Assembly: GCA_009692765.1 (NCBI GenBank)
Contig: SHYQ01000005.1
Span: 1-44,219, forward strand
Source of the DNA: Dehalococcoidia bacterium
Lineage (GTDB): Bacteria; Chloroflexota; Dehalococcoidia; UBA2979
Length of the DNA stretch: 44,219 nucleotides
Direction: 5' to 3'
Part shown: piece after piece, positions 23,852 to 32,103 of the stretch
Layout: each line of letters starts with the position of its first letter
Position numbering within the stretch: position 1 is the first letter of the stretch
Program-made: the position numbers and the translations under genes
Notes under the pieces: model-generated
What the model saw: only the letters and a program-made list of their open reading frames with translations
Told to the model about the DNA's origin: nothing
Databases searched by the model: none

Positions 23852-25314
23852 GCACGCTGGCCACGGCGCTCTACATCGGTCCCGCACTGCTGCTGTACGC
23901 CGGTGCGGGCCTCGTGCTGCTCGCCGACCTCGTGCAGGGGCGGCGCGCGCCGGTGGGGCTGCTCTCGCTGCTGGCGCTGTTGCTCGCGGCATGCGCGGCG
24001 GTGCTGCAGATCGGCGCTGGCGCAGACGGGCCGATCCTGCACGGCGCGATCGTCGTCGATCGCTTCTCCGTGTTCTTCACGTTGCTGCTGACCGCCGTCA
24101 CCGCCGCGGTGATCGTCGCGACGAGCGAGTGGGCGGCGCGCGTCGAGGATCGCGGCGAGTTCTACGGCCTGCTGCTCGTCGCGGTCGGGTCGATGGTGCT
24201 GCTCGTCCAGGCGAACGACCTGATCACGCTGTTCGTGGCGCTGGAGACCACCTCGCTGGCGCAGTTCATCCTTGCCGGGATCGCGCGCAGCGACCGCTCC
24301 TCCGAGGCGGGCCTGAAGTACCTGCTCTCCGGTGCGGTCGCGGCGGCGGTACTGCTGTACGGCTTCGCGTTCCTCTTCGGCATGGCGGGTACGACCTCGC
24401 TGCCGGGGATCGCCGAGTTCGTGCGCAGCGGGCCGGAGGGGCTGCGGCTGCCGCTGATCATGGCGTTCGTCTTCGTTGCGGCAGGCATCGGCTTCAAGAT
24501 GGCGATCTTCCCGTTCCACGCGTGGGTGCCGGACGTCTACCAGGGCGCGCCCACGCCCGTCGCCGCGTTCCTGTCCGTCGCCTCGAAGGCCGCGGGCTTC
24601 GCGATCGTGCTGCGGCTGTTCTACGCGGGCCTCGGCGGCGCCAGCACGCTGATCACGGAGGACTGGGCGAAGCTGTTCGCGGTGTTCGCCGCGCTGTCGA
24701 TGCTGTTCGGCAACCTCGGCGCGCTCGTGCAGACGGACGTGAAGCGCATCCTCGGGTATTCGTCGATCGCGCAGGCGGGCAACATCGCGGTCGGCGTCGC
24801 GGCGGTGGCGGCGGAGAGCACGATCGGGCCGTCCGGCGTGCTGTTTTTCCTCGGCACCTACGCGGCGACGAACCTCGGCGCGTTCCTCGCGGTCAACGCC
24901 GTCTCCGCGCGGCTCGGTTCGGACGACATCGCCGCCTACGCCGGTCTCCTCCGGCGCGCGCCGATGACGGCGGTGGTGCTGTCGCTGTGCCTCGCCTCGC
25001 TCACCGGGCTGCCGCCGACGGCGGGCTTCATCGCGAAGGTGTACGTCTTCAACAGCGCGATCCAGACCGCGCAGCCGTGGCTCGTCGCGCTCGTCGCGAT
25101 CGCCGTGCTGAACACCGCGATCTCGGCGTTCTACTACCTGCGGTGGGTGCGCACGATGATCCTCGATGAGCCGCAGGACGCGACGCCGATCGAGACGCCG
25201 GGGGGCGCGCAGGCGGTGCTGCTGATCGCCTCGGCGGGCGTGCTGTTCTTCGGCCTGTGGCCCGCGCCGCTGATCGCCGCCGCGCAGCGCGCCGCCGCCG
25301 CGCTGCTCGTCTAG
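23848..25314 (+). CDS. nuoN: NADH-quinone oxidoreductase subunit N
   Basis: A 488-residue antiporter-like subunit with about 14 hydrophobic helices. NuoN marks are LFVALETTSLAQFILAG, GLKYLLSGAVAAAVLLYGFAFLFG, FKMAIFPFHAWVPDVYQGAPTPV and GYSSIAQAGNIAVG, with the LTGLPPTAGFIAKVYVF end block. GTG 23848 overlaps the nuoM stop in GTGA. It is the last recognisable complex I gene; ybeY follows after six bases, so the transcript probably continues. Confidence 0.95.
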   Translation: MSTLATALYIGPALLLYAGAGLVLLADLVQGRRAPVGLLSLLALLLAACAAVLQIGAGADGPILHGAIVVDRFSVFFTLLLTAVTAAVIVATSEWAARVEDRGEFYGLLLVAVGSMVLLVQANDLITLFVALETTSLAQFILAGIARSDRSSEAGLKYLLSGAVAAAVLLYGFAFLFGMAGTTSLPGIAEFVRSGPEGLRLPLIMAFVFVAAGIGFKMAIFPFHAWVPDVYQGAPTPVAAFLSVASKAAGFAIVLRLFYAGLGGASTLITEDWAKLFAVFAALSMLFGNLGALVQTDVKRILGYSSIAQAGNIAVGVAAVAAESTIGPSGVLFFLGTYAATNLGAFLAVNAVSARLGSDDIAAYAGLLRRAPMTAVVLSLCLASLTGLPPTAGFIAKVYVFNSAIQTAQPWLVALVAIAVLNTAISAFYYLRWVRTMILDEPQDATPIETPGGAQAVLLIASAGVLFFGLWPAPLIAAAQRAAAALLV

Positions 25315-25320
25315 CCGGCC

Positions 25321-25830
25321 GTGACCACGCACGACGCGCACGACCCGGCACGGTGGGACGTCGTCGTTGGCGTGTCCGACGCGTTCGCCGCTGAGGTGGA
25401 TGCGGAGCACGTCGCGGCGCTCCTCGCCCGCGTGCTCGGCGACGAGGGCGTGGAGGACGACTCCGGCCTGTCCGTCGAGGTCGCGGGTGACGAGCTGCTG
25501 CGCGAACTCAACCGCGAGCACCGCGGCGTGGACGCGCCCACGGACGTGCTCTCCTTCGCCGCCGAAGAGGGCGAGGCGTTCCCGGTCGCGCCCGGGGAGC
25601 CGCGCTACCTTGGTGACATCGCCGTGTCGGTGGAGAGCGTGCGCCGGAACGCCGCCGAGGTCGGTCTGTCCACGTCGGACGAGATCGACCACGTGCTCGT
25701 CCACGGCCTGCTGCACCTCCTCGGCTACGACCACGAGACCGATGAAGACGAGGCGGCGATGCGCGCGCGCGAGGAGGGATTTCTCGGGGCGCAGATTCAC
25801 GCGAGCGGGGCGGGGCATCATGACGAGTGA
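25321..25830 (+). CDS. ybeY: Endoribonuclease YbeY (16S rRNA maturation)
   Basis: A 169-residue UPF0054 protein. The zinc site HGLLHLLGYDHET (H3xH5xH) is complete, and the family block LNREHRGVDAPTDVLSFAAEE with the conserved Asn/Arg/Thr-Asp is intact. YbeY takes part in 16S rRNA 3-prime-end processing and ribosome quality control. The GTG start lies six bases after the nuoN stop with no obvious ribosome site, which suggests translational coupling. In many genomes it follows phoH; its position behind nuoN is unusual. Confidence 0.94.
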   Translation: MTTHDAHDPARWDVVVGVSDAFAAEVDAEHVAALLARVLGDEGVEDDSGLSVEVAGDELLRELNREHRGVDAPTDVLSFAAEEGEAFPVAPGEPRYLGDIAVSVESVRRNAAEVGLSTSDEIDHVLVHGLLHLLGYDHETDEDEAAMRAREEGFLGAQIHASGAGHHDE

Positions 25831-25858
25831 GGGTGCCATCGCCGCGCTTGGTAGTGGG

Positions 25859-26044
25859 TCAGTTTGACCGGCGCTCGCGCCAAAAGAGAATGGCACTGAG
25901 TAAGGCGAGCACGAGGACGCCCGGAGAGAAGAGCGTATCGATGAAGCTCTTCGGCGTCAGGCCACCATCGCCGATCGCGTGATAGATCAAGACCCCAAGG
26001 AACACGAGCGCCGTAGCGGCCGACCACTGTTGGAACTGGGTCAT
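25859..26044 (-). CDS. Small two-helix membrane protein, unknown
   Basis: A 61-residue protein with two hydrophobic segments (about 7-24, ATALVFLGVLIYHAI, and 40-56, PGVLVLALLSAILFW) and a basic end (RERRSN), which suggests both termini lie inside. ATG 26044 is chosen because AGAGGA precedes it; an in-frame TTG at 26077 would add 11 residues. I do not recognise a family. The gene is opposite in strand to its neighbours and lies in a patch (about 25850-26260) that looks less GC-rich than the surrounding operons. Confidence 0.5.
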   Translation of the reverse strand: MTQFQQWSAATALVFLGVLIYHAIGDGGLTPKSFIDTLFSPGVLVLALLSAILFWRERRSN

Positions 26045-26061
26045 CGTGCCATCCTCTGTGC

Positions 26062-26235
26062 ATGCCTCACCGCTCAAAGAAGAAGCCGACCGATGTGAAC
26101 GCGCTTGCCGCCCAGATTCTATGCGAGGCGACGAGCGGCGAGTCGAAACCTAAGGTGCCCGGGGAAGAATCCGGTTGCCATGGCTATCAGGCGTACGGCG
26201 CCGCGCCAGTCGCAAGACTGACAAACGCCCGCTGA
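26062..26235 (+). pseudogene. Broken small gene of the 'KNPAAVALGR' type
   Basis: From ATG 26062 the frame reads MPHRSKKKPTDVNALAAQIL, which resembles the start of a widespread family of small hypothetical proteins that continue with a KNPAAVALGRLGG-type Gly/Lys-rich block. Here that second block is found in the +1 frame instead, as KNPVAMAIRR beginning at 26165, and it soon stops (TGA 26219-26221). The original frame runs on to TGA 26235 with unrelated sequence. The simplest reading is a frameshift near 26150-26165 plus loss of the C-terminus. The family match is from memory. Confidence 0.5.
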
Positions 26236-26260
26236 CCCCACCACGCCCGGTTGATACACT
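26232..26260 (+). promoter_or_regulatory. Candidate extended -10 promoter for dnaX
   Basis: CTGACC (26232-26237), a 17-base spacer and TACACT (26255-26260) preceded by TGA (an extended -10). Transcription would begin near 26267, about 50 bases before the dnaX start. A similar TGn plus TATACACT element precedes rel (41708-41718). Confidence 0.5.
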
Positions 26261-26318
26261 GACCTCGCGGGGTGCGGGCCTCGCGAGGCGCGCGGATTCC
26301 CCTCTGCCGCCCGGGGGT

Positions 26319-28064
26319 GTGTTGGCTCAAGAAGTCCTGTACCGGAAGTGGCGTCCGCGGCGCTTCAGCGACGTGGTCGGCCAGGAGCCTGTCTCCACCA
26401 CGCTGCGCCACGCGGTGGCGGCCGGCACGCCCGCGCACGCCTACCTCTTCACCGGACCGCGAGGCACGGGCAAGACCAGCACCGGGCGCATCCTCGCGAA
26501 GGCGGTGAACTGCGCGCAGCCGATCGAGGGCGAGCCGGACAACACCTGCGCCTCCTGCCTGACCTACGACGAGGGGCGCTCGCTCGACCTCATCGAGCTC
26601 GACGCGGCGTCCAACCGCGGCATCGACGAGATCCGCGACCTGCGCGAGAGCGCCGGGTACTCGCCGACGGTGGGGCGCTACAAGGTCTACCTCATCGACG
26701 AGGTGCACATGCTGACGGACGCGGCGTTCAACGCGCTGCTCAAGACGCTGGAGGAGCCGCCGCCGCACGTCATCTTTGTGCTCGCCACCACCGATCCGTA
26801 CCACATCCCGCCGACCATCCTCTCGCGCTGCCAGCGCTTCGACCTCCGGCTGATCCCGGTCGCCACGATCGTGCGCCTGCTCGAGGTGATCGGGGCGGGC
26901 GAGGGCTTCACCGTGGAGGCGGGCGGCTACGAACTGGTCGCGCGGCAGGCGACCGGCTCCGCGCGCGACGCGGTGAACCTGCTGGACCAGCTGGTGGCGT
27001 ACCACGGCGTGAACCTCAGCCTGGAGGACGTGCGCGCGGGCCTCGGCCTCGTCATCGATGACCGCGCCGCGGACCTCGCGCGCGCAGCGATCGGGCGCGA
27101 CCTGAAGGCGGGCCTGTCGCTGCTCGCCGCCGCGCGCGACGACGGTGTGGAGGTGCGCTCCTTCATCAAGAGCGTTGTCGACGTGCTGCGTTCGGTGCTG
27201 CTGCTGAAGGCGGGCGCGGGCGACCAGTTGCCGCTCTCCGACGCCCAGCGCGAGGAACTCGATGGCCTCGCCGCCTCCGCCACCGTCGCCGATATTGCCG
27301 CCGCGCTGGAGGCGCTCGGGGCGATCGATTTCGCGGGCGACGCGTACGATTCGCTCCCCGCCGAGATCGCCTTCGCGACGCTCGCGACCGGGCTGCGCGA
27401 TCGGGCCGCCGTAGGTGCGGTGGCGGCGGCACCGCCGCCTGCCGTCGCGCCAGTACCTCGGCCGCCGGTGCCGCGCTCCGGGGCGGGTGCGCCGCCGCGC
27501 GCCGCCGCGAGCACGCCGGGGGATGCGCCGCGCGGCGCTCCCCGCGAGGCCCGTGCCGCCGCACAGCCCGCCTCGGCGGCCGCGTCACGGCGCGAGGATG
27601 CGGCGCCCGCGCAGCCGTTCACGCCGCCCGACGCAGGCGACGTCTCGGACGCACTCGCGCAGGTGCGCGCGCGGTGGGAGGAGATCACGGTCGCCGCTCG
27701 GCGTATGGACAAGCGGGCGAGCGCGATGGTGGGCGCGTTGTTGAGCGAGCCATCGCGTGCCTTCCCGAAGGAGGTCACGGGCGGCGTGTTGCACCTCGGC
27801 TTCCTGTACGCGGGACAGGTAGACCTGGCCGTGAAGATCGCCGACGTGCTCACCCGCGCGATCTCCGAGGTGCTCGGGACGCCGATGCAGGTCATGGGCG
27901 TGCATTGGCCCGAACTGGCCTCCGCGGGCACCGCCCCCGCGGCGAAGCCTGCAGGGAGCGCGCCGAAGGGCAGCCACCTCGTCGAGGAAGCGCTGAAGCT
28001 TGGCGCGCAGCCCATCGACGCGATTGAGGCCATCGAGGCCATCGACGGCGGCGCACAACCGTGA
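26319..28064 (+). CDS. dnaX: DNA polymerase III subunit gamma/tau
   Basis: A 581-residue clamp-loader ATPase. It opens with LYRKWRPRRFSDVVGQE, then Walker A GPRGTGKT (46-53), Walker B LIDEVH (125-130) and SRCQRFDLR. The zinc module has only three of the usual four Cys (65, 77 and 80), with Asp74 at the remaining position. Domain III follows to about 370, then an Ala/Pro/Arg-rich linker (about 365-440), then a C-terminal domain (ALAQVRARWEEIT onward) as in full tau. I see no obvious frameshift slip run that would make a short gamma form. GTG 26319 is chosen because homology starts within four residues; TTG 26322 is possible. dnaX-recR-recO form a rightward unit. Confidence 0.95.
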   Translation: MLAQEVLYRKWRPRRFSDVVGQEPVSTTLRHAVAAGTPAHAYLFTGPRGTGKTSTGRILAKAVNCAQPIEGEPDNTCASCLTYDEGRSLDLIELDAASNRGIDEIRDLRESAGYSPTVGRYKVYLIDEVHMLTDAAFNALLKTLEEPPPHVIFVLATTDPYHIPPTILSRCQRFDLRLIPVATIVRLLEVIGAGEGFTVEAGGYELVARQATGSARDAVNLLDQLVAYHGVNLSLEDVRAGLGLVIDDRAADLARAAIGRDLKAGLSLLAAARDDGVEVRSFIKSVVDVLRSVLLLKAGAGDQLPLSDAQREELDGLAASATVADIAAALEALGAIDFAGDAYDSLPAEIAFATLATGLRDRAAVGAVAAAPPPAVAPVPRPPVPRSGAGAPPRAAASTPGDAPRGAPREARAAAQPASAAASRREDAAPAQPFTPPDAGDVSDALAQVRARWEEITVAARRMDKRASAMVGALLSEPSRAFPKEVTGGVLHLGFLYAGQVDLAVKIADVLTRAISEVLGTPMQVMGVHWPELASAGTAPAAKPAGSAPKGSHLVEEALKLGAQPIDAIEAIEAIDGGAQP

Positions 28065-28086
28065 GCGCACGCCCGACCGTCACCGG

Positions 28087-28728
28087 ATGCACCGCGTGAA
28101 CGACGGCCACGCCCCGTTCCTTCCCGGCGCGTCGTCGCCGATCGCGCGCCTCGTGGAGGCGTTCCACCGGCTGCCCGGCATCGGTCCGAAGTCGGCGCAG
28201 CGCCTCGCCTACCACATCCTGCGCGCGCCGGAGGCGGAGGCACAGGAACTCGCCGACGCGCTCGTGGAGGTGAAGCGCAGCATCGTCTTCTGCGCGCAGT
28301 GCCAGAACCTTACCTCGCGCACGCCGTGCGACATCTGCTCGGACGGTTCGCGAGACCACCACTCGATCTGCGTGGTCGAGGAGCCGCTGGACGTCCTCGC
28401 CATCGAACGCACGGGCGGCTTCGGCGGCGTGTACCACGTGCTGCACGGCGTGATCTCGCCCGCGGACGGTGTGGGTCCCGAAGACCTCAAGATCGGCGAG
28501 TTGCTCGCGCGCCTGCGCGACGTGGAGACCGAGGTCAGCGAGATCATCGTCGCCACCAACCCGAACCTCGAGGGCGAGGCGACGGCGATGTACCTCGCGC
28601 GGCTGCTGCGGCCGCTGGGCATCCGCGTGACGCGCCTCGCGCGCGGCCTCCCGGCGGGCGCCGACCTGGAGTACGCCGACGACGTCACGCTGAGCCGCGC
28701 GCTGGAGTTTCGCCAAGAGGTACAGTGA
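28087..28728 (+). CDS. recR: Recombination protein RecR
   Basis: A 213-residue protein with a helix-hairpin-helix start (HRLPGIGPKSAQRLAYHIL), a four-Cys zinc finger (Cys69, 72, 81, 84), a Toprim domain (CVVEEPLDVLAIERTGGFGGVYHVLHG) and a C-terminal Walker-like ATNPNLEGEATAMYL. RecR forms a ring with RecO that loads RecA onto gapped DNA. The start at 28087 gives a tail of about 17 extra residues before the fold; GTG 28096 is an alternative. It lies 22 bases after dnaX and overlaps recO by one base. Confidence 0.95.
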   Translation: MHRVNDGHAPFLPGASSPIARLVEAFHRLPGIGPKSAQRLAYHILRAPEAEAQELADALVEVKRSIVFCAQCQNLTSRTPCDICSDGSRDHHSICVVEEPLDVLAIERTGGFGGVYHVLHGVISPADGVGPEDLKIGELLARLRDVETEVSEIIVATNPNLEGEATAMYLARLLRPLGIRVTRLARGLPAGADLEYADDVTLSRALEFRQEVQ

Positions 28729-29561
28729 TGCCGGGGCGCGTCCCGCGCGTCGTGCGCACGCCGGCGATCGTGCTGCGCCACCGGCGGCTGGGCGAGGCGG
28801 ATCGCATCGTCACGCTGCTCACCCCGGGGCGCGGCAAGATCGACGTGATCGCGAAGGGTGTGCTGCGCGCCCGGAGCCGCATGGCGGGGCACCTGGAGCC
28901 GCTGACCCTCGTCGAGGTGGTGCTGGCGCACGGCCGCAGCATGGACGTGGTGACGCAGGCGCAGACGATCGACGCCTTTCCTGCGGCGCATGACGATCTC
29001 GATCGCCTCAGCGCCGCGATGTACCTCCTCGAACTCGCCGATCGCATCACCGTCGAGCACGCCGACGCCGAGGGACTCCACGATCTGCTGCACGTCGCGC
29101 TCGTGCGGCTCGCGCGGGGGGACGGGCAGCAGGTGGTGACGCGCACCTTCGAGCTCGCGCTGCTGGACGCGACGGGGTTCCGCCCCGAGCTGACCGCGTG
29201 CCTGCGCTGCTCGATGCCGGTGGCGGCGGAGGCGGCCTGGTGGGCGCCCGCGGAGGGCGGTGTGATGTGCGCGTCCTGCGCGCGCGCGCACCAGGACGCG
29301 CAGCCCATCGACGCGACGGCGCTCCGCGTGCTGCGGGCGTTCCAGACGCAGACCTACGAGGAGGCTGGGCGCATCCGCCTCACGGACGAACTCGCCGCGC
29401 GCATGGAGCAGGCGATGCACGCGCTGATGCGCGCGGTGGTGGAGCGCGACCTGAAGAGCGCGCAGTTCGTCAGCGCCGCACGCCGCGCCCGTGTCGCCGG
29501 CGAGGGCATCGAGGCTGCGATTGATGCGGCTCGCGACACGGCTGGCGACGACGAGGAGTAG
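28728..29561 (+). CDS. recO: DNA repair protein RecO
   Basis: A 277-residue protein with an N-terminal OB fold (TPAIVLRHRRLGEADRIVTLLTPGRGKID), a helical middle and a zinc site with Cys158, 161, 181 and 184. RecO anneals and displaces SSB and works with RecR, whose gene overlaps the ATG by one base (TGATG). The C-terminal helix (MHALMRAVVERDLKSAQFV) is typical. The call is secure from domain order and from the partner gene. Confidence 0.93.
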   Translation: MPGRVPRVVRTPAIVLRHRRLGEADRIVTLLTPGRGKIDVIAKGVLRARSRMAGHLEPLTLVEVVLAHGRSMDVVTQAQTIDAFPAAHDDLDRLSAAMYLLELADRITVEHADAEGLHDLLHVALVRLARGDGQQVVTRTFELALLDATGFRPELTACLRCSMPVAAEAAWWAPAEGGVMCASCARAHQDAQPIDATALRVLRAFQTQTYEEAGRIRLTDELAARMEQAMHALMRAVVERDLKSAQFVSAARRARVAGEGIEAAIDAARDTAGDDEE

Positions 29562-29589
29562 CCTGCGCAGGCAGGCGAGGAGGCGAGCG

Positions 29590-30054
29590 ATGGCGGAGAC
29601 GCGAGCGCAACCGGTGCGCGTACCGGACGGGGAGCGGTTCGCCGGGGCCGTGGCCTACGTGCTGGGCGCGATCCCGGTACTGCTCAACCTCGATCCCTAC
29701 ATCAACCTCATCGGCACGCTCTTCCCGAGGCAGGTCGCCGATACGGTGACCGTGGTCGTGCTGGTGGCGATCGTGGTGCTGTGGTTCGCCGCACAGCGGC
29801 GCGAACGCGGATTCGTCCGCGCGCACGTGGTGCAGATGTGCATCATCGTCTTCGCGACCGGCATCGTCGGACGGGTCGCCCCGCGCGAGGATGTGCTGGG
29901 GACGGGGCTGATCCCGACGCTGGTGGGCGTCGTCGCGTTGCTCGGGATGCTGTGGCTCGCGGGCATGGCGTGGGCGGGCCTGCCGCCGTCGCTGCCGTGG
30001 ATCGGCAACCGCTCGTGCCGCTGGGGACGCTACGAGCGGCGCGAGAACACGTAG
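29590..30054 (+). CDS. DUF4870/Tic20-like small membrane protein
   Basis: A 154-residue protein with about four hydrophobic segments (about 20-38, 47-66, 82-100 and 112-138). Segment RGFVRAHVVQMCIIVFATG resembles the 'RFVRFHAVQAI' block that marks DUF4870/Tic20-like proteins, whose role is unknown. The start at ATG 29590 has a GAGGAGG-type site upstream; longer in-frame starts lack one. Its 3-prime end overlaps the convergent polyprenyl synthase gene by 25 bases. The family assignment is tentative. Confidence 0.6.
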   Translation: MAETRAQPVRVPDGERFAGAVAYVLGAIPVLLNLDPYINLIGTLFPRQVADTVTVVVLVAIVVLWFAAQRRERGFVRAHVVQMCIIVFATGIVGRVAPREDVLGTGLIPTLVGVVALLGMLWLAGMAWAGLPPSLPWIGNRSCRWGRYERRENT

Positions 30055-31031
30055 TCGAGGATGCCGTCCAGCGTCTCGCGCACCTCGCCTGCGGGCAGCG
30101 TGCGCAGCGCGGAGCGCGCTTCCTCGCCGAAGCGCAGCGCGGTCTGCATCGATTCGTCGAGGAGATCGGACTCCACGATCTCGCGGATCGCGCGATCGAT
30201 GTTCGCCTTGCGGCGCACACCCTCGAAGGCGCGCTTCACGGGGTTGTCGTCCGGCTTCCGCTGCATGTAGAGGATCGCGGGCAGCGTCAGCGTGCCGCCC
30301 GCGAGGTCGGAGCCGACGGGCTTGCCCATCACCGCCGGGTCGCCGGTGAAGTCCAGGATGTCGTCTACGATCTGGAACGCGATGCCGAGGTGCAGGCCGT
30401 ACGCCCGCATCGCCTCCACCTGATCCGCGGGCGCGCCCGCGACCATCGCGCCACCCTCGGCGGCGGTGCTGAAGAGCGAGGCGGTCTTGCCGGTGATCCG
30501 GTCCAGGTAGCGCTGCACGTCCTCGGAGTACTCGAAGACGGTCATGTCCTGCCTGAGTTCGCCCTTCGCCATCATCATCAGCGTGCGGGCGAACGCGCGG
30601 ACCACCTGCGTGTTGTCGGTCTGTGCGATGAAATCCGCGGCGTGCGCGAACATGTAGTCGCCGAGCATCACGGACGCCGCGTTCCCGAACAGCGCGTTCG
30701 GCGTCGGCTCGCCGCGACGCTCCTGCGCCGCGTCGATCACGTCGTCGTGCACCAGCGTCGCGGTGTGCAGCAGCTCGACGCTCGCCGCGAGCGGGACGAG
30801 CCGGTCGAGGTCGTAGGCGCCGAGCCGCCCGCCGAGGAGCGCGATCGCCGGGCGCATCATCTTGCCGGTCCCGGCGAGCGCGTTCTCCAGCATCCGCTGG
30901 AGGAACGGGAACTCGACGTTCGAGGCGATCGATTGGAGCGCCTCGGAAATACGCGGCAGGTCGCCGGCGACGGGGCCGTACAGGGATCCGGCGGCGGTGC
31001 TGCTGGTGCCAGTGCGGGGCGTCGTCGTCAT
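30030..31031 (-). CDS. Polyprenyl diphosphate synthase (long-chain, quinone side chain)
   Basis: A 333-residue all-helical prenyltransferase. The first Asp-rich motif DDVID (96-100) is followed by RRG, and the second is DDILD (223-227), with GKTASLF and the FQIVDD block also in place. It extends allylic diphosphate with isopentenyl diphosphate. Small residues before the first motif (LLHTATLVHDD) favour a long product such as heptaprenyl to nonaprenyl, so a quinone side chain is likely, which suits the nearby complex I genes. Product length is an inference. The convergent overlap with the DUF4870-like gene is 25 bases. Confidence 0.9.
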   Translation of the reverse strand: MTTTPRTGTSSTAAGSLYGPVAGDLPRISEALQSIASNVEFPFLQRMLENALAGTGKMMRPAIALLGGRLGAYDLDRLVPLAASVELLHTATLVHDDVIDAAQERRGEPTPNALFGNAASVMLGDYMFAHAADFIAQTDNTQVVRAFARTLMMMAKGELRQDMTVFEYSEDVQRYLDRITGKTASLFSTAAEGGAMVAGAPADQVEAMRAYGLHLGIAFQIVDDILDFTGDPAVMGKPVGSDLAGGTLTLPAILYMQRKPDDNPVKRAFEGVRRKANIDRAIREIVESDLLDESMQTALRFGEEARSALRTLPAGEVRETLDGILDYVFSRRS

Positions 31032-31054
31032 GGGCGCTCTCGTGGTCAGCCGGT

Positions 31055-31882
31055 TCAACCGAGGTCGAAGAGGCGCGCCGCATTCTCTGCCGTCGTGCGC
31101 ACGACCTCCTCCGGCGAGCAGCCTCGGAGGCCAGCGACGAAACGCGCCGTTTCCACCACGTATGCCGGCTCGTTCCGCCGGCCGCGATGGGGGGCGGGAG
31201 TCAGGTACGGGGAGTCGGTTTCGATCAGCATACGCGCGAGGGGCACAGCGCGCGCGACCTCCTGCCCGCGTAGATTGTTCGGGAACGTGACCGTCCCCGG
31301 CACCGAGATCAAGAAGCCGATTGCTACGTAATGCGCCGCCAGCGTGGCGTCCCCGGCGTAGCAGTGCATCATCCCCACCTCGCGCCCGACGCCGAGGTAC
31401 GGACCGACGTGGCGTGACCATTCGTCGAGGATCGCGAAGCAGGCGTCGTCTGCGTCGCGCGCGTGGACGACGACCGGCAGGCGGTGCTGCCGCGCGAGGT
31501 CGAGCTGCCAGCGGAAGGCCGCCGCCTGCTGCTCCGCGGACGGGCCCGGTCGCGAGAAGTCGAGGCCGATCTCACCGATGGCGATGGCCCCGGCTTGGGC
31601 CGCGCGCGCGATGCCGTCGCGTTCCTCGGCGAGCCGGCCGGCGTGTTCCGGGTGCAGCCCGACGGCGGCGTGGACGCGCGCGTCCCGCGCGGCGAGCGCG
31701 CGGCACTGCTCGCTGGAGGCGGTGTCCACGCCCACCTCGACGACGCCGCCGAGCCCAGCTGCCCAGGCGCGCGCCATCACGGCGTCGTAGTCCGCGTCGA
31801 ACTCGGGCGTCGACCACGTGTGCGTGTGCGCATCGAAGGCGCCGGGCAGCGGCGCCGGATCGCGGTCGATGCGCTGTCTCAT
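31055..31882 (-). CDS. tatD: TatD-family metal-dependent deoxyribonuclease
   Basis: A 275-residue TIM-barrel protein of the TatD family. Metal ligands and blocks appear in order: DAHTHTW near the N-terminus, the GEIGLDFSRP motif, PVVVHARDAD, MMHCYAGD and IETDSPYLTPAP near the end. TatD proteins are 3-prime-to-5-prime DNA exonucleases or related hydrolases. The start at 31882 has a GGAG upstream on the minus strand. It is downstream of metG, an arrangement often seen (metG-tatD), with a 220-base palindrome-rich gap between them. Confidence 0.92.
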   Translation of the reverse strand: MRQRIDRDPAPLPGAFDAHTHTWSTPEFDADYDAVMARAWAAGLGGVVEVGVDTASSEQCRALAARDARVHAAVGLHPEHAGRLAEERDGIARAAQAGAIAIGEIGLDFSRPGPSAEQQAAAFRWQLDLARQHRLPVVVHARDADDACFAILDEWSRHVGPYLGVGREVGMMHCYAGDATLAAHYVAIGFLISVPGTVTFPNNLRGQEVARAVPLARMLIETDSPYLTPAPHRGRRNEPAYVVETARFVAGLRGCSPEEVVRTTAENAARLFDLG

Positions 31883-31932
31883 CGGCGGCTCCACAATATG
31901 GGGTTGCCTCGGCGCGGATGTGCCCTCACCCT

Positions 31933-32050
31933 CCGCCCTCGCCCACGAAGTGGGAGCGGGCGGCCACGCCGCCAACGCGGGGGCCGTTGGGGGTGCAACC
32001 CCCAACCATTCATCCCCCCTTCCCGTCGCGGGAAGGGGGCAGGGGGGATG
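31933..32050. repeat. Cluster of three GC-rich palindromes (REP-like) between metG and tatD
   Basis: Three stem-loops sit in 120 bases. The first (31933-31963) pairs CCGCCC/GGGCGG and CCCAC/GTGGG with a small internal mismatch. The second is perfect, nine bp (31986-31994 with 31998-32006, loop GCA). The third is perfect, eleven bp (32015-32025 with 32029-32039, loop TCG) and is flanked by further pairing CATCCCCCC/GGGGGGATG. The CCCTCACCC-like and CCCCTTCCCG-like text is the kind seen in dispersed repetitive extragenic palindromes. Rest of the 31883-32103 gap: no gene seen. Confidence 0.6.
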
Positions 32051-32103
32051 GGTCCGCCTGACGTTCACGCCGCGCTGGCTGGTCGAGATGTGCACGGCCA
32101 CGC

